From Callorhinus ursinus (taxonomy: Eukaryota; Chordata; Mammalia; Carnivora; Otariidae), in contig NW_020312817.1 of assembly GCF_003265705.1 (NCBI RefSeq), positions 45,697,113-45,761,112 of the forward strand: a stretch of DNA of 64,000 bases. Direction: 5' to 3'. Shown here piece after piece: positions 1 to 11,809 of this stretch. How positions within the stretch are numbered: position 1 is the stretch's first letter; each line of letters starts with the position of its first letter. A program made the translations under genes and the position numbers. The notes beneath the pieces were generated by a model. That model was not told the origin of the DNA. It made no database searches and saw nothing but the letters and a program-made list of their open reading frames with translations.

Positions 1-28
1 TTCCTTTGTGTGTATATGTATGTATTTT

Positions 29-32
<4 letters not shown>

Positions 33-64
<32 letters not shown>
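33..64. repeat. (GT)16 microsatellite
   Basis: An uninterrupted GT dinucleotide run, preceded by a looser TGTATATGTATGTAT stretch. It probably varies in length between individuals. No function is implied. Confidence 0.97.
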
Positions 65-66
<2 letters not shown>

Positions 67-1324
67 AGTTATTTAGGTATTTATGAAGGGGACAGTTTTC
101 CATGCAACTTCAAAATGGGCCACATGAAATGTTGATATGACATCAGAGATTTGGAGCTCTTTCAACATTTATTTGGCTAGTGTATGGGGAGGTCATCATA
201 GTCAAACTATATTTATTTGTATGTGGGAATTTCTGGGCATTTTGAGGGACACATAAAAATAACCCAAATTTCTCTAATTGTGGATTCAAACTTCTCTAAT
301 TTTGGAGCCCCTTTAGGAATAAAAACTTGAATTTCACTGACTTTTATGGTCAACTCTTACTGCTGCAGTGTCACCTCAAGAGTTTCTGCAGGTTTATGGG
401 GTAACCTCACAAGCACTTATGGGCAGGTCTTCTGACACTGTGACTCCAATTTCCAGTAGGGTCTCCAATGAAGTCTCCCACCAGGCACTACCACTGATGT
501 GTGGTTTTCAAATGGGTGATCTCACCAAAGCTCACATGAGAGCCCTATAATATCCACCCATGGACTATGAAAAAGTGTGTGTGAGGTGGAGGAAGGGAAG
601 ATGGACCTCCCCACTTCATGGTATATACTGTGGGAGGATTTCCAACGGAATGCCAATGTCCTTACTACTTTGGGATTCCTTGTGCCTGAGCCCCACTGTT
701 CCAGTGATGCTTACTGACCCAGCTGTTTTTTGTCTCTGGCTAGACAGCCATCTCTCTCTCTACTGAAGAGCAGACATAGATCTGAGCAATGTGGCTGGGG
801 CAGGTTTTGTGTGATGATCATGATACTGTGTTCAGAACACCTCCTCTTCTCTCATAACTCAGGCTTTGTGACAGTCAGACTTGTCTGCCCAATCCTCTCT
901 TCTTGGTAAATTCTCTCCCAAAATACTCCTCAGCCTCCTACAAATAAATAAGACTATGATTGGCTGGAGCATTTTCAGATATATGCTGAAACATATCTGA
1001 ACCCCAAATCTGGCACAGGTTAGGCTCAGTCTGATACTTGGATGTAAAGATGAAACTAAGAATTCAGGATGAATCTTATGTGCTTACAGCATAGGAATGG
1101 TATAAATAGGAGTTGAAATGTGATAGAGCTGATAGAAATGGGGAGACCAGCTAGGGGTGCAAATGCTATATGAACAAAAGAGAATGCGTACCCAAACTAT
1201 TATCACAATAGTATTAGTGATTCTTGATATTTTCCCCTGATTTAATCATTTTATTATTTTTCGATTGGTTCCTTGGTATAAGGATCAAAGGAGAGACAAG
1301 TCAGACAGATGTTAGTAATCAAAT

Positions 1325-1425
1325 TTACATGTGATGAAACTAAGCTTCAGGGAGGATAGATACATGGCCTGTCCAAGTGCACATATCTAGTGAGGTATAA
1401 ACCCAGGCAGAGTCTGGGTAACAGT
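1325..1425 (-). repeat. MIR-like SINE fragment
   Basis: The order 'gatgaaactaagcttcag', 'ggcctgtccaagtgcacat', 'aacccaggcagagtctgg' follows the antisense MIR consensus (gatgaggaaactgaggc, cttgcccaaggtcacac, gaacccaggcagtctgg). It is heavily diverged, as expected for a mammal-wide repeat. Confidence 0.65.
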
Positions 1426-1739
1426 AATATGTGTACCTGGATTATAGTTTTGATTATGGGAAGTGGAGATAATTTTGATTTTTGGATATCTTAGTTTTAA
1501 GTTTTTGGTAGGAATTCCAAGAGGAAATGTGAGCCTGAGGATTAAGAACAAGTTCAGGTTTAGAGTTTTACAGTAGAGTCATTTATTTGAGATGACCCCT
1601 GAAGCCCTTGGTGTGGGTGCCTAAGGAGAGAATTAAATGGGAGCAGTGAAATGCCAGAGCCTGAGAATCAATGTAGAAGACTGTAGTACAGGTAAAGCAT
1701 TGCATATACCCCTCTTTCCCCACATTTATGCTGTGCTGT

Positions 1740-1860
1740 TCATAAATTCCCCTGTTCATGTCTCCCCAACTACATCAAGACTCTTCAAGGCAGATTGTGT
1801 CTCTGTCTTGTTAACATGCCACAGAATCTAGTGTGGGGCTGGGTACAGAGGACTTCAAAT
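1740..1860 (+). repeat. L2-like LINE 3' fragment
   Basis: The string 'tctccccaactacatcaaga...caaggcagattgtgtct' resembles the L2 3' signature (cccactagaatgtaagctcc...agggcagggac). It is short and diverged, so the assignment is moderate. Confidence 0.5.
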
Positions 1861-3161
1861 TAAGGGGGAAACAGACACCCAGCTAACTCCTTGGTCCCTG
1901 GAAAATTTCCAGATCCAAATGTCTGTGACAAATAAAATAATATAAATAAAGGCTGTGTGATTATTGTTCCTGCCATGCTGCAACAAAAATCTTCAATTAT
2001 TAAAAAAAGAAAGAAAGAAACATAGGGGGAAAAGGATGCTAGCCTATGGCAAAAATATAGACATAAAACGTTAACTTGGAGGTAGACTGTTAAACTCTTT
2101 TAGCAAGGGAGGTGGGAAAACAATCTAGTCCCTCACTTTGCTCTCAGTGTGTGTTCAGCTTCAGACTGCATTCACTTGGCATATTTACTGACCTTTGAAA
2201 TTACATTCAACAGCTAAATATTTCCCAGCACAGCTATCTCCACTGAGCTCCATTATCAGGACTATTTGTTTATCAGACTGAGTTGCTGCATTTGTCTTCA
2301 GCCTTTGGGACACAATTATTACCTCACCAGCAGTGAAGATAGTCATGTCAACAGCAGCGGCAAGAGGCGGAGGGAATGGGGAATGGGTTTGGCCACTAAC
2401 TGGAAAGAGTTTCTAAGGGGTTTCCTTCCTCTGCAGAATTTCTTTGCCATAAAATTATCGGCTCTTGGGATTGGAAGATATACAAAATTTGATCCAAAGC
2501 AATTCTATCTAAAGTCTAAGTACCTCTGGTAACAGAGAATTTACTCTACTGAGCCAAGCCCAGCCTTTTGGCTGCCCCACATTCTGGGGTCACCCATTAC
2601 AAGGGGACAAGGCATCACAGGTTCTGACCAGAATGCAGGACTGGGCATGCCAATAATTTTAGGGATGGGATGGTAATAACCTAATCTTATTTTCCTCTCT
2701 GTTGTAGGGAGGAGGCAACAGGTGTTCTGGGGAAGAAAAGCAGAGCATGTCTCCACTCATATTCTGTAACAGCAGAATGTAAGATGTGAGTAATTAATGT
2801 CTATGCAAAGCTTGGGAGGAAGTGTTTGAGGCAAAATAACCAGGCAATCAGCTCAGTTAATTTTCTTCCCTGAAAAGGGGACTTAATTTTTTTCTTTTTC
2901 TTTTTTTTGGGGGGGGTGTTACAATGGAGTCTTCGTTACCAATACTTTTTTTTATTGTCCTACAGTATCATTTACCAGGAATGAAGAAGTCTGAACCCCC
3001 AGAGCAATGGGATTTCCTGACCCTTCTATCTGACTTTTCTTTTCCAAATTAAAACATGAAAAATTGCTTAAAGGGAAATATAAAGTTTTAGAAAAGAGAG
3101 CTTTGTGTTGAAGTTTGTTTATCTGAACCCCAAGTGCAGTCTTTTATCAAAAAAGATGATG

Positions 3162-3349
3162 TGGGGCTTCTGGGTGGCTCAGTTGGTTAAGCATCTGTCT
3201 TCAGCTCAGGTCATGATCCCAGGTTTCTGGGATCAAGCTCTGAGTCGGGCTCCCTGCTCAGTGGGGAGCCTGCTTCTCCCTCTCCTGCTCTTCCTGCTTG
3301 TGTGCTCTTTCTCTCTGCCAAATAAATAAATAAAATCTTTAAAAAAAAG
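3162..3349 (+). mobile_element. Can-SINE (tRNA-derived SINE)
   Basis: This is a complete element. The head is 'cttctgggtggctcagttgg' with a B-box-like region, the middle is TCTCCCTCTCCTGCTCTTCC, and the tail is AAATAAATAAATAAAATCTTT plus an A run. The host octamer AGATGATG lies at 3154-3161 and again at 3350-3357, which gives a short target-site duplication. The remnant Pol III promoter is degenerate. Members of this family are mobilised by L1 machinery. Confidence 0.95.
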
Positions 3350-5150
3350 AGATGATGCTGTCCTTGGATTTTAACACAGAGGGTAGTTTTTGTAGTTAGC
3401 TGACTCAGTATCTATTTTTACTGCTAGCTGTGATCAAGAACAGATGACTTAAGTTTCATTTTTTTTTTATAAAATGGAATAATGATCAGTCCCCTAATGG
3501 ATTAAATTAAATGACTATAAAAGTACTTTTATAGTGTACAAATCTCTATATCATCATTGTCTGATAGAAACAAGATGCAAACCACATATGTAACTTCAAA
3601 TTTTCTAGTAACTACATAAAAAGTAAAAGCAAACGGGAAAAATTAATTTTATTACATATTTTATTTAACCTACTATATTATATCAATAATTAATATATTA
3701 TTAATATATTATAATTAATATTACTATGTTAGTAGCATAGTAATATAACCTAATACATATTATACGATTAATTAATATTAATATATTATTGAAAATATCA
3801 TTTCAATATGAAATCGATATAAAAATTGTTAATGAGTTACTTTGCAGTTTCTCAGACTAATTCTTCAAATCCCAGTTTTTATTTGTACTCACAGACCACC
3901 TCGATTCAGACTAGCCACATTTCAATTAGTCAATAGGCACAATTGATTAGTGGCTACAGTGTGGAACAGCAGAACTCCATATAATTATTAATTATGATTT
4001 TTTAACATAGCAGGATCTTACAGAGAGATGAAACATTGCTGATATCATGTCGATGTAAAAAAAAAAAATAGAAACAAAAGAAAAGGAAAGGAATTTGCCC
4101 TCCTCCCCCAGTTGATAGATCTAGTATGGGAGAATAATTTGTAGGTTCATTTGAAAGGGACAATATATTTAGCCATTAGCAGCCCTTAATTCCTTACGGA
4201 ATGGGCATCTGGGAGCTCTTCGGGCAATTGGTTTTTGAGGGCCAGAATGGTGAGGGGAAAGGCAAATGACCTTAAAATCTTGGAGAAGAGGAAAGCCTAG
4301 ATGTGGAATGAATGCAAAAAAAGACAGACCGGGGACCCAGAGAAAAATGTGCCAACATTCCAGTGTTAACAAGCCTGTCATATTTTGTTCAGAGGCCCAA
4401 AGGTGGCACTTCCCAGAAGACCCAGGTACCTTTGGCTGAACAAGAACGTATTCTCCAGGGAATCTGAAGGAGGAAGCGAACAGCTTAGCCTATACACAGT
4501 CCTATTCCTAGGAATAACCGCCAGGCTTGAATTAAATGCCTTGTCTTATCCAATTCAATCATCACAGGCAGAACCCTGGAACTTTTATCCATACTTGTGT
4601 TTTGATTACAGCTTCTCAGTCTCTGTGTCCTCTAGATAAACATTTACAGCGGCTTCTGGGGTATTGTCCCACTTCTCTGAGTGGGGGTGAAAAGTATCTG
4701 CCCAGAATATGGATTGGCAAGAGTTATAAACACAAAAATGTTATTAAGTCCAATCAGCAAAGTCCAGTTATTTTTGAGGTCATTGAACCAACCAGTATGC
4801 AAAAAATAGTAGACAGTAATAAGTAGTAATTAAAAAGTAATAACATTTTTTAGCCCTGACATCACCAACCTGAAGTTTAACAGTGTTGTTAGAGTGATGG
4901 GTACAAAAATAGAGCCTTAATTCCTCAGTGGGTCTCCTGGCCTCACTCTTTCTCTGATTTTTCATTACTTGTGCCTTTTATGCACTTGAATTACTGCAGG
5001 ATGCACTAACTTAAGGTGGATTTAACCCACGACTGCTTTGTAATAATGGAACAAAATTTGATGTAGGCTGCTGTATTTCCCAATATTTTGCTTCTTCTTG
5101 CCTTCCCTCTCTCCCTAATAAGAGAAAAAGGTATATTGGGGGTAGGGGGA
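3350..5150. other. AT-rich unique DNA
   Basis: No gene or recognised repeat is evident apart from the AT-rich inverted repeat near 3.72 kb. Two overlapping short open frames near 4385-4826 lack any recognisable domain and look like chance. Confidence 0.55.
3718..3746. repeat. AT-rich inverted repeat, 11-bp arms
   Basis: The arms ATATTACTATG (3718-3728) and CATAGTAATAT (3736-3746) are perfect reverse complements around the 7-bp spacer TTAGTAG. They sit inside about 150 bp of almost pure A/T with many AATATATTA repeats. The structure could extrude as a hairpin or cruciform. Confidence 0.85.
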
Positions 5151-5255
5151 TTCTCAGCTGGGGGAGATCCCCTCATGCCCCCGCCAAAACTTTTGGTAAT
5201 GTCTGGAAACGTTTTTGGTTGTCACGACTCAAGGAAAGGTGCTTCTGGAGATGGT
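5150..5255 (+). repeat. MER5A-like hAT transposon fragment
   Basis: The order 'ttctcagctgggggagatcccc', 'ggtaatgtctggaaacgtttttggttgtcacgactc', 'aaggtgcttctgg' follows the first half of the MER5A consensus (hAT-Charlie group). The 3' half and the right terminal inverted repeat are missing. Confidence 0.8.
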
Positions 5256-5734
5256 GACTTGAGAGAAGTGTTCAAGGGCGAGGAGGAGCTAGCCAGAGAG
5301 GTGGAGAAGGAAGACTTCCCAAGCAAGGGGCACCAAGAGCACTGCAGGTGTATGCAGGTGGCAGCAAGCTGACTGGTGAAGCTGAAGTGTAACATGAAGG
5401 AAGAAGGAGCGACTTTATAACTTGTTGTTTGGACCTAACTGTGTTCTCACCAAATTTCATTTAAATCTGGTTCAATTCCATCCCAACCATGTCTTTTAGC
5501 TTTCTATTGGCCTAATCTTTTGCTAATTAGGGTGCCCTGAGGACATCTGGGGAGTCAAGATGTGATGCCTGCCTGGGGCTCTGACCAGACCTCAGACTGC
5601 AATCTCTACCATTCAGCAGGCTGCAGCCACACTGCCCTCGTTGTTCTGAATCTAACTTCATCTGAAGAGTTCTGTCCTTGCTGATCCATGACTTGGAACA
5701 CACTTCGCCCAGAGTTGTGCTAATTCCTTCTCAA

Positions 5735-5960
5735 TTAAACTATCACCTCCTCAGAAACTTCTCTGCTATCTCCCCTAAATAATTTGATACACATCTCCAT
5801 TGCATTTTGTTGCCTTATTTTCTTAATAACAGTCATCAGTATCTGGGATTATCTTTATTAGCTTGTTGGCTTGCTCATTTCTCTATTGCCTGACTCCTAC
5901 TAGAACGTAAACTCCAAGAGAGCAGGGCCTGGCCTGTCAGGTGTAGTGCCATGTCATTAA
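5735..5960 (+). repeat. L2 LINE 3' end
   Basis: It contains 'cctcctcagaaacttctctg' followed by the L2 3'-end signature 'cctactagaacgtaaactccaagagagcagggcc'. This is an ancient, inactive LINE remnant. Confidence 0.8.
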
Positions 5961-6829
5961 CATGGACTTTTTATCCTTGAACATGCTGATGCTCAGCAAA
6001 TATATTTTTCAAAAAGGAAAGCATTTGTCAAGGAAATAATCAAAGAGTAATTAGTAACACATTTCCTGACACAGCTGAATGGCTCCCTTGGGTCACTGTG
6101 ATCATAAGTGTAAAAGGGGATCATATAAAGGGAGGTGAGAGTCTTCTGACGAAATTCCTGGCAGTAGGAAACTAATAAATAAAAGGTGTGTAGCAATTCT
6201 TCTTTATCACTTCTATCACATTACTGCTCCCTCTCCCAGATCCTGGAAGGAAACAAAGAAAAAAAGCCCTAGATTAGTCCTCTGCTGGCAGCTCATCCAG
6301 GCAATGCAGGGCAGTTGGTGAGTCAACCCCCAGCCCTTTGCCTCCTGGATGGCAGGAAACTAGCTTCCAGATGGTGAAGAATGGCTTTCAATTTATATTT
6401 CTGCCATTTGCCTTTGTTTTGGGGTGAAGGCCTGAAGACACAGGGTCTTCCTGCCTGCCAGGTTGGAAGCCAGATGATTGACCACTCTTAGGCAGACAAA
6501 GGAAAAATGTTGGCGATAATCTGAAAGTGGTGGCCAAGCTCAGGAGAGGTCATGGGAAGAGATGCCATCTGTGCAAACTGCCCACTGACTTGCTGTCAAG
6601 TAGTAGACAGCAGTGTGATAGGAAGTGACCATCAATGCCCAAGTAGGGTTGGCTACTGCTTATGTGCAGGGGCCTACAGAAATTGCAGTTGAGAAGAGCT
6701 CTCTCATACAAGGTCTCCCCAGCACACAGATGTACGAGGGTCATCTCAATGATGGTATTCCAAAACATCCTGAACCCACACCACCCCCGTGCTCTTAAAC
6801 TTCTCTCTCCCCCAGTATTTCTCATCTCC
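5961..6829. other. Unique noncoding DNA
   Basis: No gene, RNA or recognised repeat is visible here. A 105-codon frame on the minus strand (6550-6867) overlaps a plus-strand frame and lacks domain signatures. Confidence 0.5.
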
Positions 6830-7490
6830 CTAACCAACAGCATCATCAACCTAGTTGTCCAAGCCAAAACCTGAGAGGGCTCCTTGGACGCCCCTTATTT
6901 CCACCACTATCAACTCCCAGATGGATCTGGAATCAGCCTATCATTCTCCATCCCCAGTGCTACCATCCTGGTCCTGACCAACATCACCTCAAACCTGCAC
7001 TGAAAATGCCAATCAGGTTTTCTACCTTCTATTCATATTTCCACTCTTCTTTATACAGATGCTGAGGGGGTTTCTAAAAGAATTTTATCAGATTAGCCCA
7101 TCTGTCTACCTCATTTCTATGGCTTCTGGTTGCACTTGGGGGGGTGGGGGGGACAAACAAACAAAAACAACTTGCCTGATTTTGTCTGTTCCTAATCTGA
7201 GGCTCCAACCTCACCTCTTATCACTTTGCTCCTAATCATCTGTCAACTCTGGGTTCCAAGAAGACAAGTTTGTTCCCATCTCTGGGCTTTGCCACTACCT
7301 ATTCCTTTGGGCTGGCATACTTTCTTTTTACTGTTTGCATGACTTGCTCCTTCTAATCTTTTAGTTCTTCATTTAAATGTGGCTTATCAGCGAACCTCCA
7401 TGGACTTTTCTTCTCTTGGCTTATAGTCTCCGCCTTCAGTTATTTTCTATCACATTACTCTATTTCTTTATTTCAAAGCTATTATGTAAA
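6830..7490 (+). repeat. L2 LINE fragment, mid to 3' region
   Basis: Blocks follow the L2 order: 'tcctggtcctgaccaacatcacctc', 'tttctaaaagaattttatcagatt', 'tatggcttctggttgcactt', 'gggctttgccac...attcctttgggctgg', 'tcatttaaatgtgg'. The element seems to resume at 7.86 kb, with unplaced sequence between. Confidence 0.75.
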
Positions 7491-7859
7491 AGGCTCATGT
7501 GGTATAGGAGACATCACTTGATGCCAGCTGGCATTAAAAGGTAGGGAAGTCATTAGATTCATAAGTCCTTTGTTGTCTCAGCCCCTGTGGAACCCTCCCT
7601 CTTCCATTTTCCCTTTTACTGTCTAGACAGGAGTGTGGGGTAAAGCCTTTGACTTGGGCACTAGGCAGTCTGAACTGAGGTGTGAGTTCTTTAGGTAGAT
7701 GCTAGAAAACTCCAGCTGCCTGAGGGGCTTTGGCCCAATGGGGATTATCAGAGGAGATTGGGAGTTGTCCCTCCCATTGCCGGGGGGACACTTTCCTCAG
7801 TTAATTCCTTGCCAGGTTATCAGGAATGAACCTCTGGGGTTACTTGTTGAACAACTCTG

Positions 7860-8035
7860 CTTATCTCTCACAATATTTAATTATTTATTTATATGTTTAC
7901 TTAGTTGTGGTCAATATCTCCTACTAGAATGTAAGCTCCATTAGGATAGTGACCCGGACCATTTGCCATTGTATATTTGGCCCATTTCCTGGAACATAAT
8001 AGTCTTGCAAGAAATATTTGTTAAATGAATTGAAC
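7860..8035 (+). repeat. L2 LINE 3' end
   Basis: It carries 'ttatttatatgtttacttag', then 'ctcctactagaatgtaagctccattagg', then 'ttcctggaacataatagtctt...aaatatttgttaaatgaattgaac', which is the classical L2 3' terminus. It is probably the continuation of the fragment ending near 7.49 kb, split by about 370 bp. Confidence 0.85.
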
Positions 8036-9051
8036 TAAATGGTATTGTGTCTATACCAACACAAGGCATACCCCTTTGAAATAGGGTAATATTAGTGGAA
8101 TTTTAAAATAATGTATTTGCATTCCTGATCATCCTTAGTTCTGTGTAGGTATCTAATCAGGTGATTTAGCATCCCCTGGCCATTGGGGCAGACAGAACCA
8201 GCCTAGAATTAGGGAAATGACTGTCCCATTCTGAAGCTCAAGATCTATGGCAATTCAATAGTCTTACAGTCTGGTCCAAGATCAATTGAAAAGGAATTTC
8301 TAAATTCAAAATTTTAAGAGCAAAGCTTGAAGGTCTAAAGATGAATTTTACTTTAAGAAATAGCATAGGGAGATACAGAATATAATATCAGAGCAGATTC
8401 TCCAAAATTGAAAAGGAGACTAAATCTTTAAGCAGAAACTAAGTTACTATAATGTCTGAGCCCTGAGAGGGATGCAGCACCCCATCTCCCTGGGCCTTTC
8501 TGTGGGCTATTTTTAGAGATAAGATGATAAAAATATCAGATGGAAAACCCAGGAAGATGAAAAGTAATATGAAATTACTCAATGTGGTGTTCTCTCCTGC
8601 CATCCTCTGTATGGTACAAGAGCAGTCCCACATGCCTGCTAAGAGGTCTTCACATGGTTCTCCTGATACCCTCAGCCTGTGTTGGCAGACAAAGATCCCA
8701 CTGTGTGCTCCTCTGTGTGCTTGTGAAAGGAACAGGATGTGCAAGAGGACTGAGTGGACTAAAAGAAGCTTGGGATTGAGAGGAAGATATTCCAGTGTGT
8801 GGCAACCTGACCAGTGAAGGCAAATGGCAAATCCAAAACACAACTGCCATCAGCAGGAACCAGTTTAACTCTAGGGAAAGCAAGCAAGGCAGCCACACCT
8901 CTTTAGCCACTGGGAGAGGACACTCAATGTCCAGACAAGGTGGGCAGGGCAGATACAAAGGCAGCATGTGGACAAGCAGCCCTCCCTCTATAGCCACGGA
9001 GCTGCTTAATCTTTGCCTACACCTAGAGAGTATCACGAGAAAAAGGATAGA
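8036..9051. other. Unique noncoding DNA 5' of the full-length L1
   Basis: No gene is supported. A 134-codon minus-strand frame (8439-8843) has a short stretch reminiscent of an olfactory-receptor N-terminus, but no transmembrane series follows. It was rejected as a gene. Confidence 0.5.
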
Positions 9052-9064
9052 AAGTGACTTCTAG
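9052..9064. repeat. Left TSD of full-length L1
   Basis: AAGTGACTTCTAG here matches AAGTGATTTCTAG at 17067-17079, 12 of 13 bases. The two copies abut the L1 5' start and the A-rich 3' end, so they mark the original target site. Confidence 0.88.
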
Positions 9065-10585
9065 GAGAGGGGTTAAGATGACAGAGGAATAGGGCAAACC
9101 TAAGCTTGTCTCCTCCCTTGAATACAGCTAGATAAATATCAAGTCATTCTGAACACCCAAGAAATTGACTGGAAGTCTTACAGAACAAAGCTGCCTATCT
9201 ACAAACAGAAAAAAATGACCCATGGAAGGTAGGAACTGTGGAGAGTTGATTTGTGGGAGAAAAGAGCCAGGGGTACAGTAAAGGAGGGAGGAGCCCTGAT
9301 GGGGGAGAGAGTAGCAACAGAGAATGAAAGAGAGAAAGTGAAAAAAAAAATTGAAAACATGCACAGGGGACTGCACAAGAAAATTGTTCCCCAAACCCAT
9401 TGACTGGAAACAAGGAGAGGGTTTCAGTACCACCAGGTTTTTATAAACAGCAGAGTGCAGAGTTTGAAGTTTTGGAGGTCTACGACATCGCCAAGAGTCA
9501 AGCCTGGCAAGTTGAGCGGTTCTCAGGTAGAGAAGCAAGGTGGAGTCCCAGGAACATGCAGCAGGGTCTGAGGATCCCCTGGATCACTGGGGAAGAAGTG
9601 GTTCCCTGCATAGAGGGTGTTGGGTAGAGGGGATACAGCTGTCCCATGGGTAAAAGACCCTGCGAGTGCCACTGAGCTGCCTCATTCACCAGCATAGGAA
9701 CAAAGACATTGGCTGAGGACAGCAAACCCTGGTGCTGGCTATGTGCTGTGATTTACCATAAACTCCAAACCACTGCATGGTCACACAAATGTTTTCTGGG
9801 ACAAGCCGGCAATGGCAGAGCACAAGAAGACACTCCACCGGAAGGTCAGCATAGGTCCATGCCACAGGGTCCTCTGAAATGTGGGGCTTTAAAACAGAGC
9901 CAGGCCTGAGATAAAACACTGGAGTGCTGCACCATTTGACAGGCAGACAGCTGGGATACAGAGTGAAGGCAGGGATCTGACAGAAACTGGGGACACATGA
10001 AAGGTCATTGTTTGCATGTCTATGAGGGCATCTTGCAGAGTGGCAGATGCAAACTTCCAGCTCTGGAGACGAAGGAATGGGATGCAGCCATTTTTACCCC
10101 TTGCTCACCAGCATTGATCGACCCCAGTGAGCTAAACAGCACCACCAAGTAGAGACCAAAGTCACTACACCAAGCCCTGCCCCCCTGTGCCCTGTGGGCC
10201 CATATCCACAAGGGCAAGTCCACCTGAGAATCAGAGGAGAGGGCCCCTCCCCAAGAAGGACAGCATAAACCCCTCCCATGCACTAAGTCTACTGATCATA
10301 GAGTACTGCAAAGCTTCAGCTCTAGGGGAAATGGGATCTAGCTTCCTTTGGATATGTTTGTTTGTTTTTTGGGGGTGTTTTTGGATACAGAAAGAGCAAT
10401 TTTTTAAATTTTATTTTTAAATTTATTATTTTTTTAATTTTTAATTTTTAATTTTTTTCTATTAAACTTCTTATAACAAGCAGACAAAAACACATGTAGG
10501 ATATAGCTTCCTTTATTTATTTATTTTTAAATTTTTATTTTATTTTACCTTTTTTTCTTTTTCCTTTTTCCTTTTTTCCTCCAAA
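9065..10585 (+). promoter_or_regulatory. L1 5'UTR (internal promoter region, decayed)
   Basis: In a full-length L1 this segment holds the internal Pol II promoter. The start and the stretch 'aacatgcacaggggactgca' with 'ttgttccccaaacccattg' follow the carnivore L1 5'UTR as I know it. The distal part (10386-10580) has decayed into or expanded as a T/A-rich tract. Short frames within it, such as 9128-9538 on the minus strand, are not genes. Confidence 0.8.
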
Positions 10586-11453
10586 ATGTCAAGACAGGAG
10601 AATTCACCCCTAAAAGAAAGAACAGGAAGACATGACGTCCAGGGATTTAATCAATACAGATATAAGTAAGATATGTGAACTAGAACTTAAAGCAAAAATT
10701 GTAAGGATACTCACTGGGGTTGAAAAAAAACATAAATCCCTTACTGCAGAGATGAAAGAGCTAAAGACTAGTCAGGCTGAAATTAAAAATGCTATCCTGA
10801 ATGGATGCCATGATAATGAGGATGAACGAATTAGAGGAACAAATCAGTGATACAGAAGATAAAATTATGGAAAATAATGAAGCTGAAAAGAAGAGGGAAA
10901 CAAAGGTACTGGATCATGAAAGTAGACTTAGGGAACTCAGCTGCTTATTAAAATGGAATAACATTCATATCATAGGAGTCCCAGAAGATGAAGACAGAAA
11001 AAAGAGCAGAAGGTTTTTTTGAGCAAATTATAGCTGAAAACTTCCCTATTCTGGAGAAGGACACAGACATCAAAATCCAAGAAGCACAGAGAACTCCCAC
11101 TAAATTCAACAAAAATCAGCCATCACCAATGCATATTATAGTCAAATTCACAAAATACACAGACAAAGAAAGAATCCTGAAAGTGGCAAAGGGAAAAAAA
11201 GTCCTTAACATATAAGGAAAGGCAGATCAGGCTTGCAACAGATCTGTCCACAGAAGTTTGGAAGGCCAGAAGAGAGTAGTAGGATATATCCAACATGCTG
11301 AATGGGAAAAATATGCAGCCAAGAATACATTATCCAGCAAGGCTGCCATTTAGACTAGAAGGAGAGATAAAGAGTTTCCCAGACACACAAAAACTAAAGG
11401 AGTTCATGACCACTAAACCAGCCTTCCAAGAAAAATTAAGGGGGACTCTTTGA
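10586..11453 (+). pseudogene. L1 ORF1 pseudogene (ORF1p, RNA-binding)
   Basis: ORF1p is the trimeric nucleic-acid chaperone that coats L1 RNA in the cytoplasm. The likely original start is the ATG at 10586 (MSRQENSPLK). The reading then moves through all three frames: 10632-10850 (coiled-coil part, 'LKTSQAEIKNAI'), 10801-11022 (coiled coil running into the RRM, 'NIHIIGVPEDED') and 10988-11215 (C-terminal domain, 'FEQIIAENFP', 'KFTKYTDKERIL'). A further frameshift follows at about 11206. The natural terminator is the TGA at 11451-11453 after the codons for KLRGTL. Overall length is close to that of an intact ORF1, so the damage is frameshifts and not loss. Confidence 0.93.
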
Positions 11454-11794
11454 GTGGGGGGAAAAAAGACCCAAAGCAACAAAGACCATCACCAGACACA
11501 CCAACTTTATAGGTAACACAATGGCACTAAATTCACATCTATCAATAATCACTCTGAATGTAAATGTACTAAATGCTCCAATCAAAAGACAAAGGATATC
11601 AGAATGGATAAAAAAACAAGATCCATCTATATACCGCCTATAAGAGACTCATTTTAGACCTAAGACATCTGCAGATGGAAAGTGAGGGGATGGAGAACCA
11701 TCTATTATGCTAATGGACAGCAAAAGAAATCCAGAGTAGCCATATTTCTTTTTTAAAAAATTTTTTTTAATTTTTAATTTTTATTTTTTTCTAT

Positions 11795-11809
11795 CAAACT
11801 AGATTTTAA
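11795..11809. repeat. Left TSD of nested L1
   Basis: CAAACTAGATTTTAA is identical to 13131-13145. The host L1 normally has this 15-mer once in its endonuclease-coding region, so the duplication dates from the nested insertion. About 45 bp of extra A/T sequence just left of it (11749-11793) is not part of the host L1 either. Confidence 0.93.

Larger units (their letters stand above)
66..3153. other. Mostly unique noncoding DNA
   Basis: No exon-like structure or long open frame is visible. The stretch holds two old repeat pieces (listed separately) and a short A/GA-rich patch near 1999-2020. The segment around 2140-2350 is compositionally balanced and free of recognisable repeats, so it could be conserved noncoding DNA. 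That cannot be judged without alignment. Confidence 0.6.

Noticed and set aside
3162..3230. tRNA-like A/B-box region
   Set aside because: It is the tRNA-derived head of a Can-SINE, not a tRNA gene; the same applies to the other SINE heads.
8439..8843. 134-codon minus-strand frame with 'GENTTLSNFILL', similar to an olfactory-receptor N-terminus
   Set aside because: No seven-transmembrane series, no MAYDRY or PMY-type motif, and the frame ends soon after. The similarity is too short to support a gene.
9128..9538. 136-codon minus-strand frame
   Set aside because: It lies wholly inside the L1 5'UTR and is antisense to it, so it is a chance frame.
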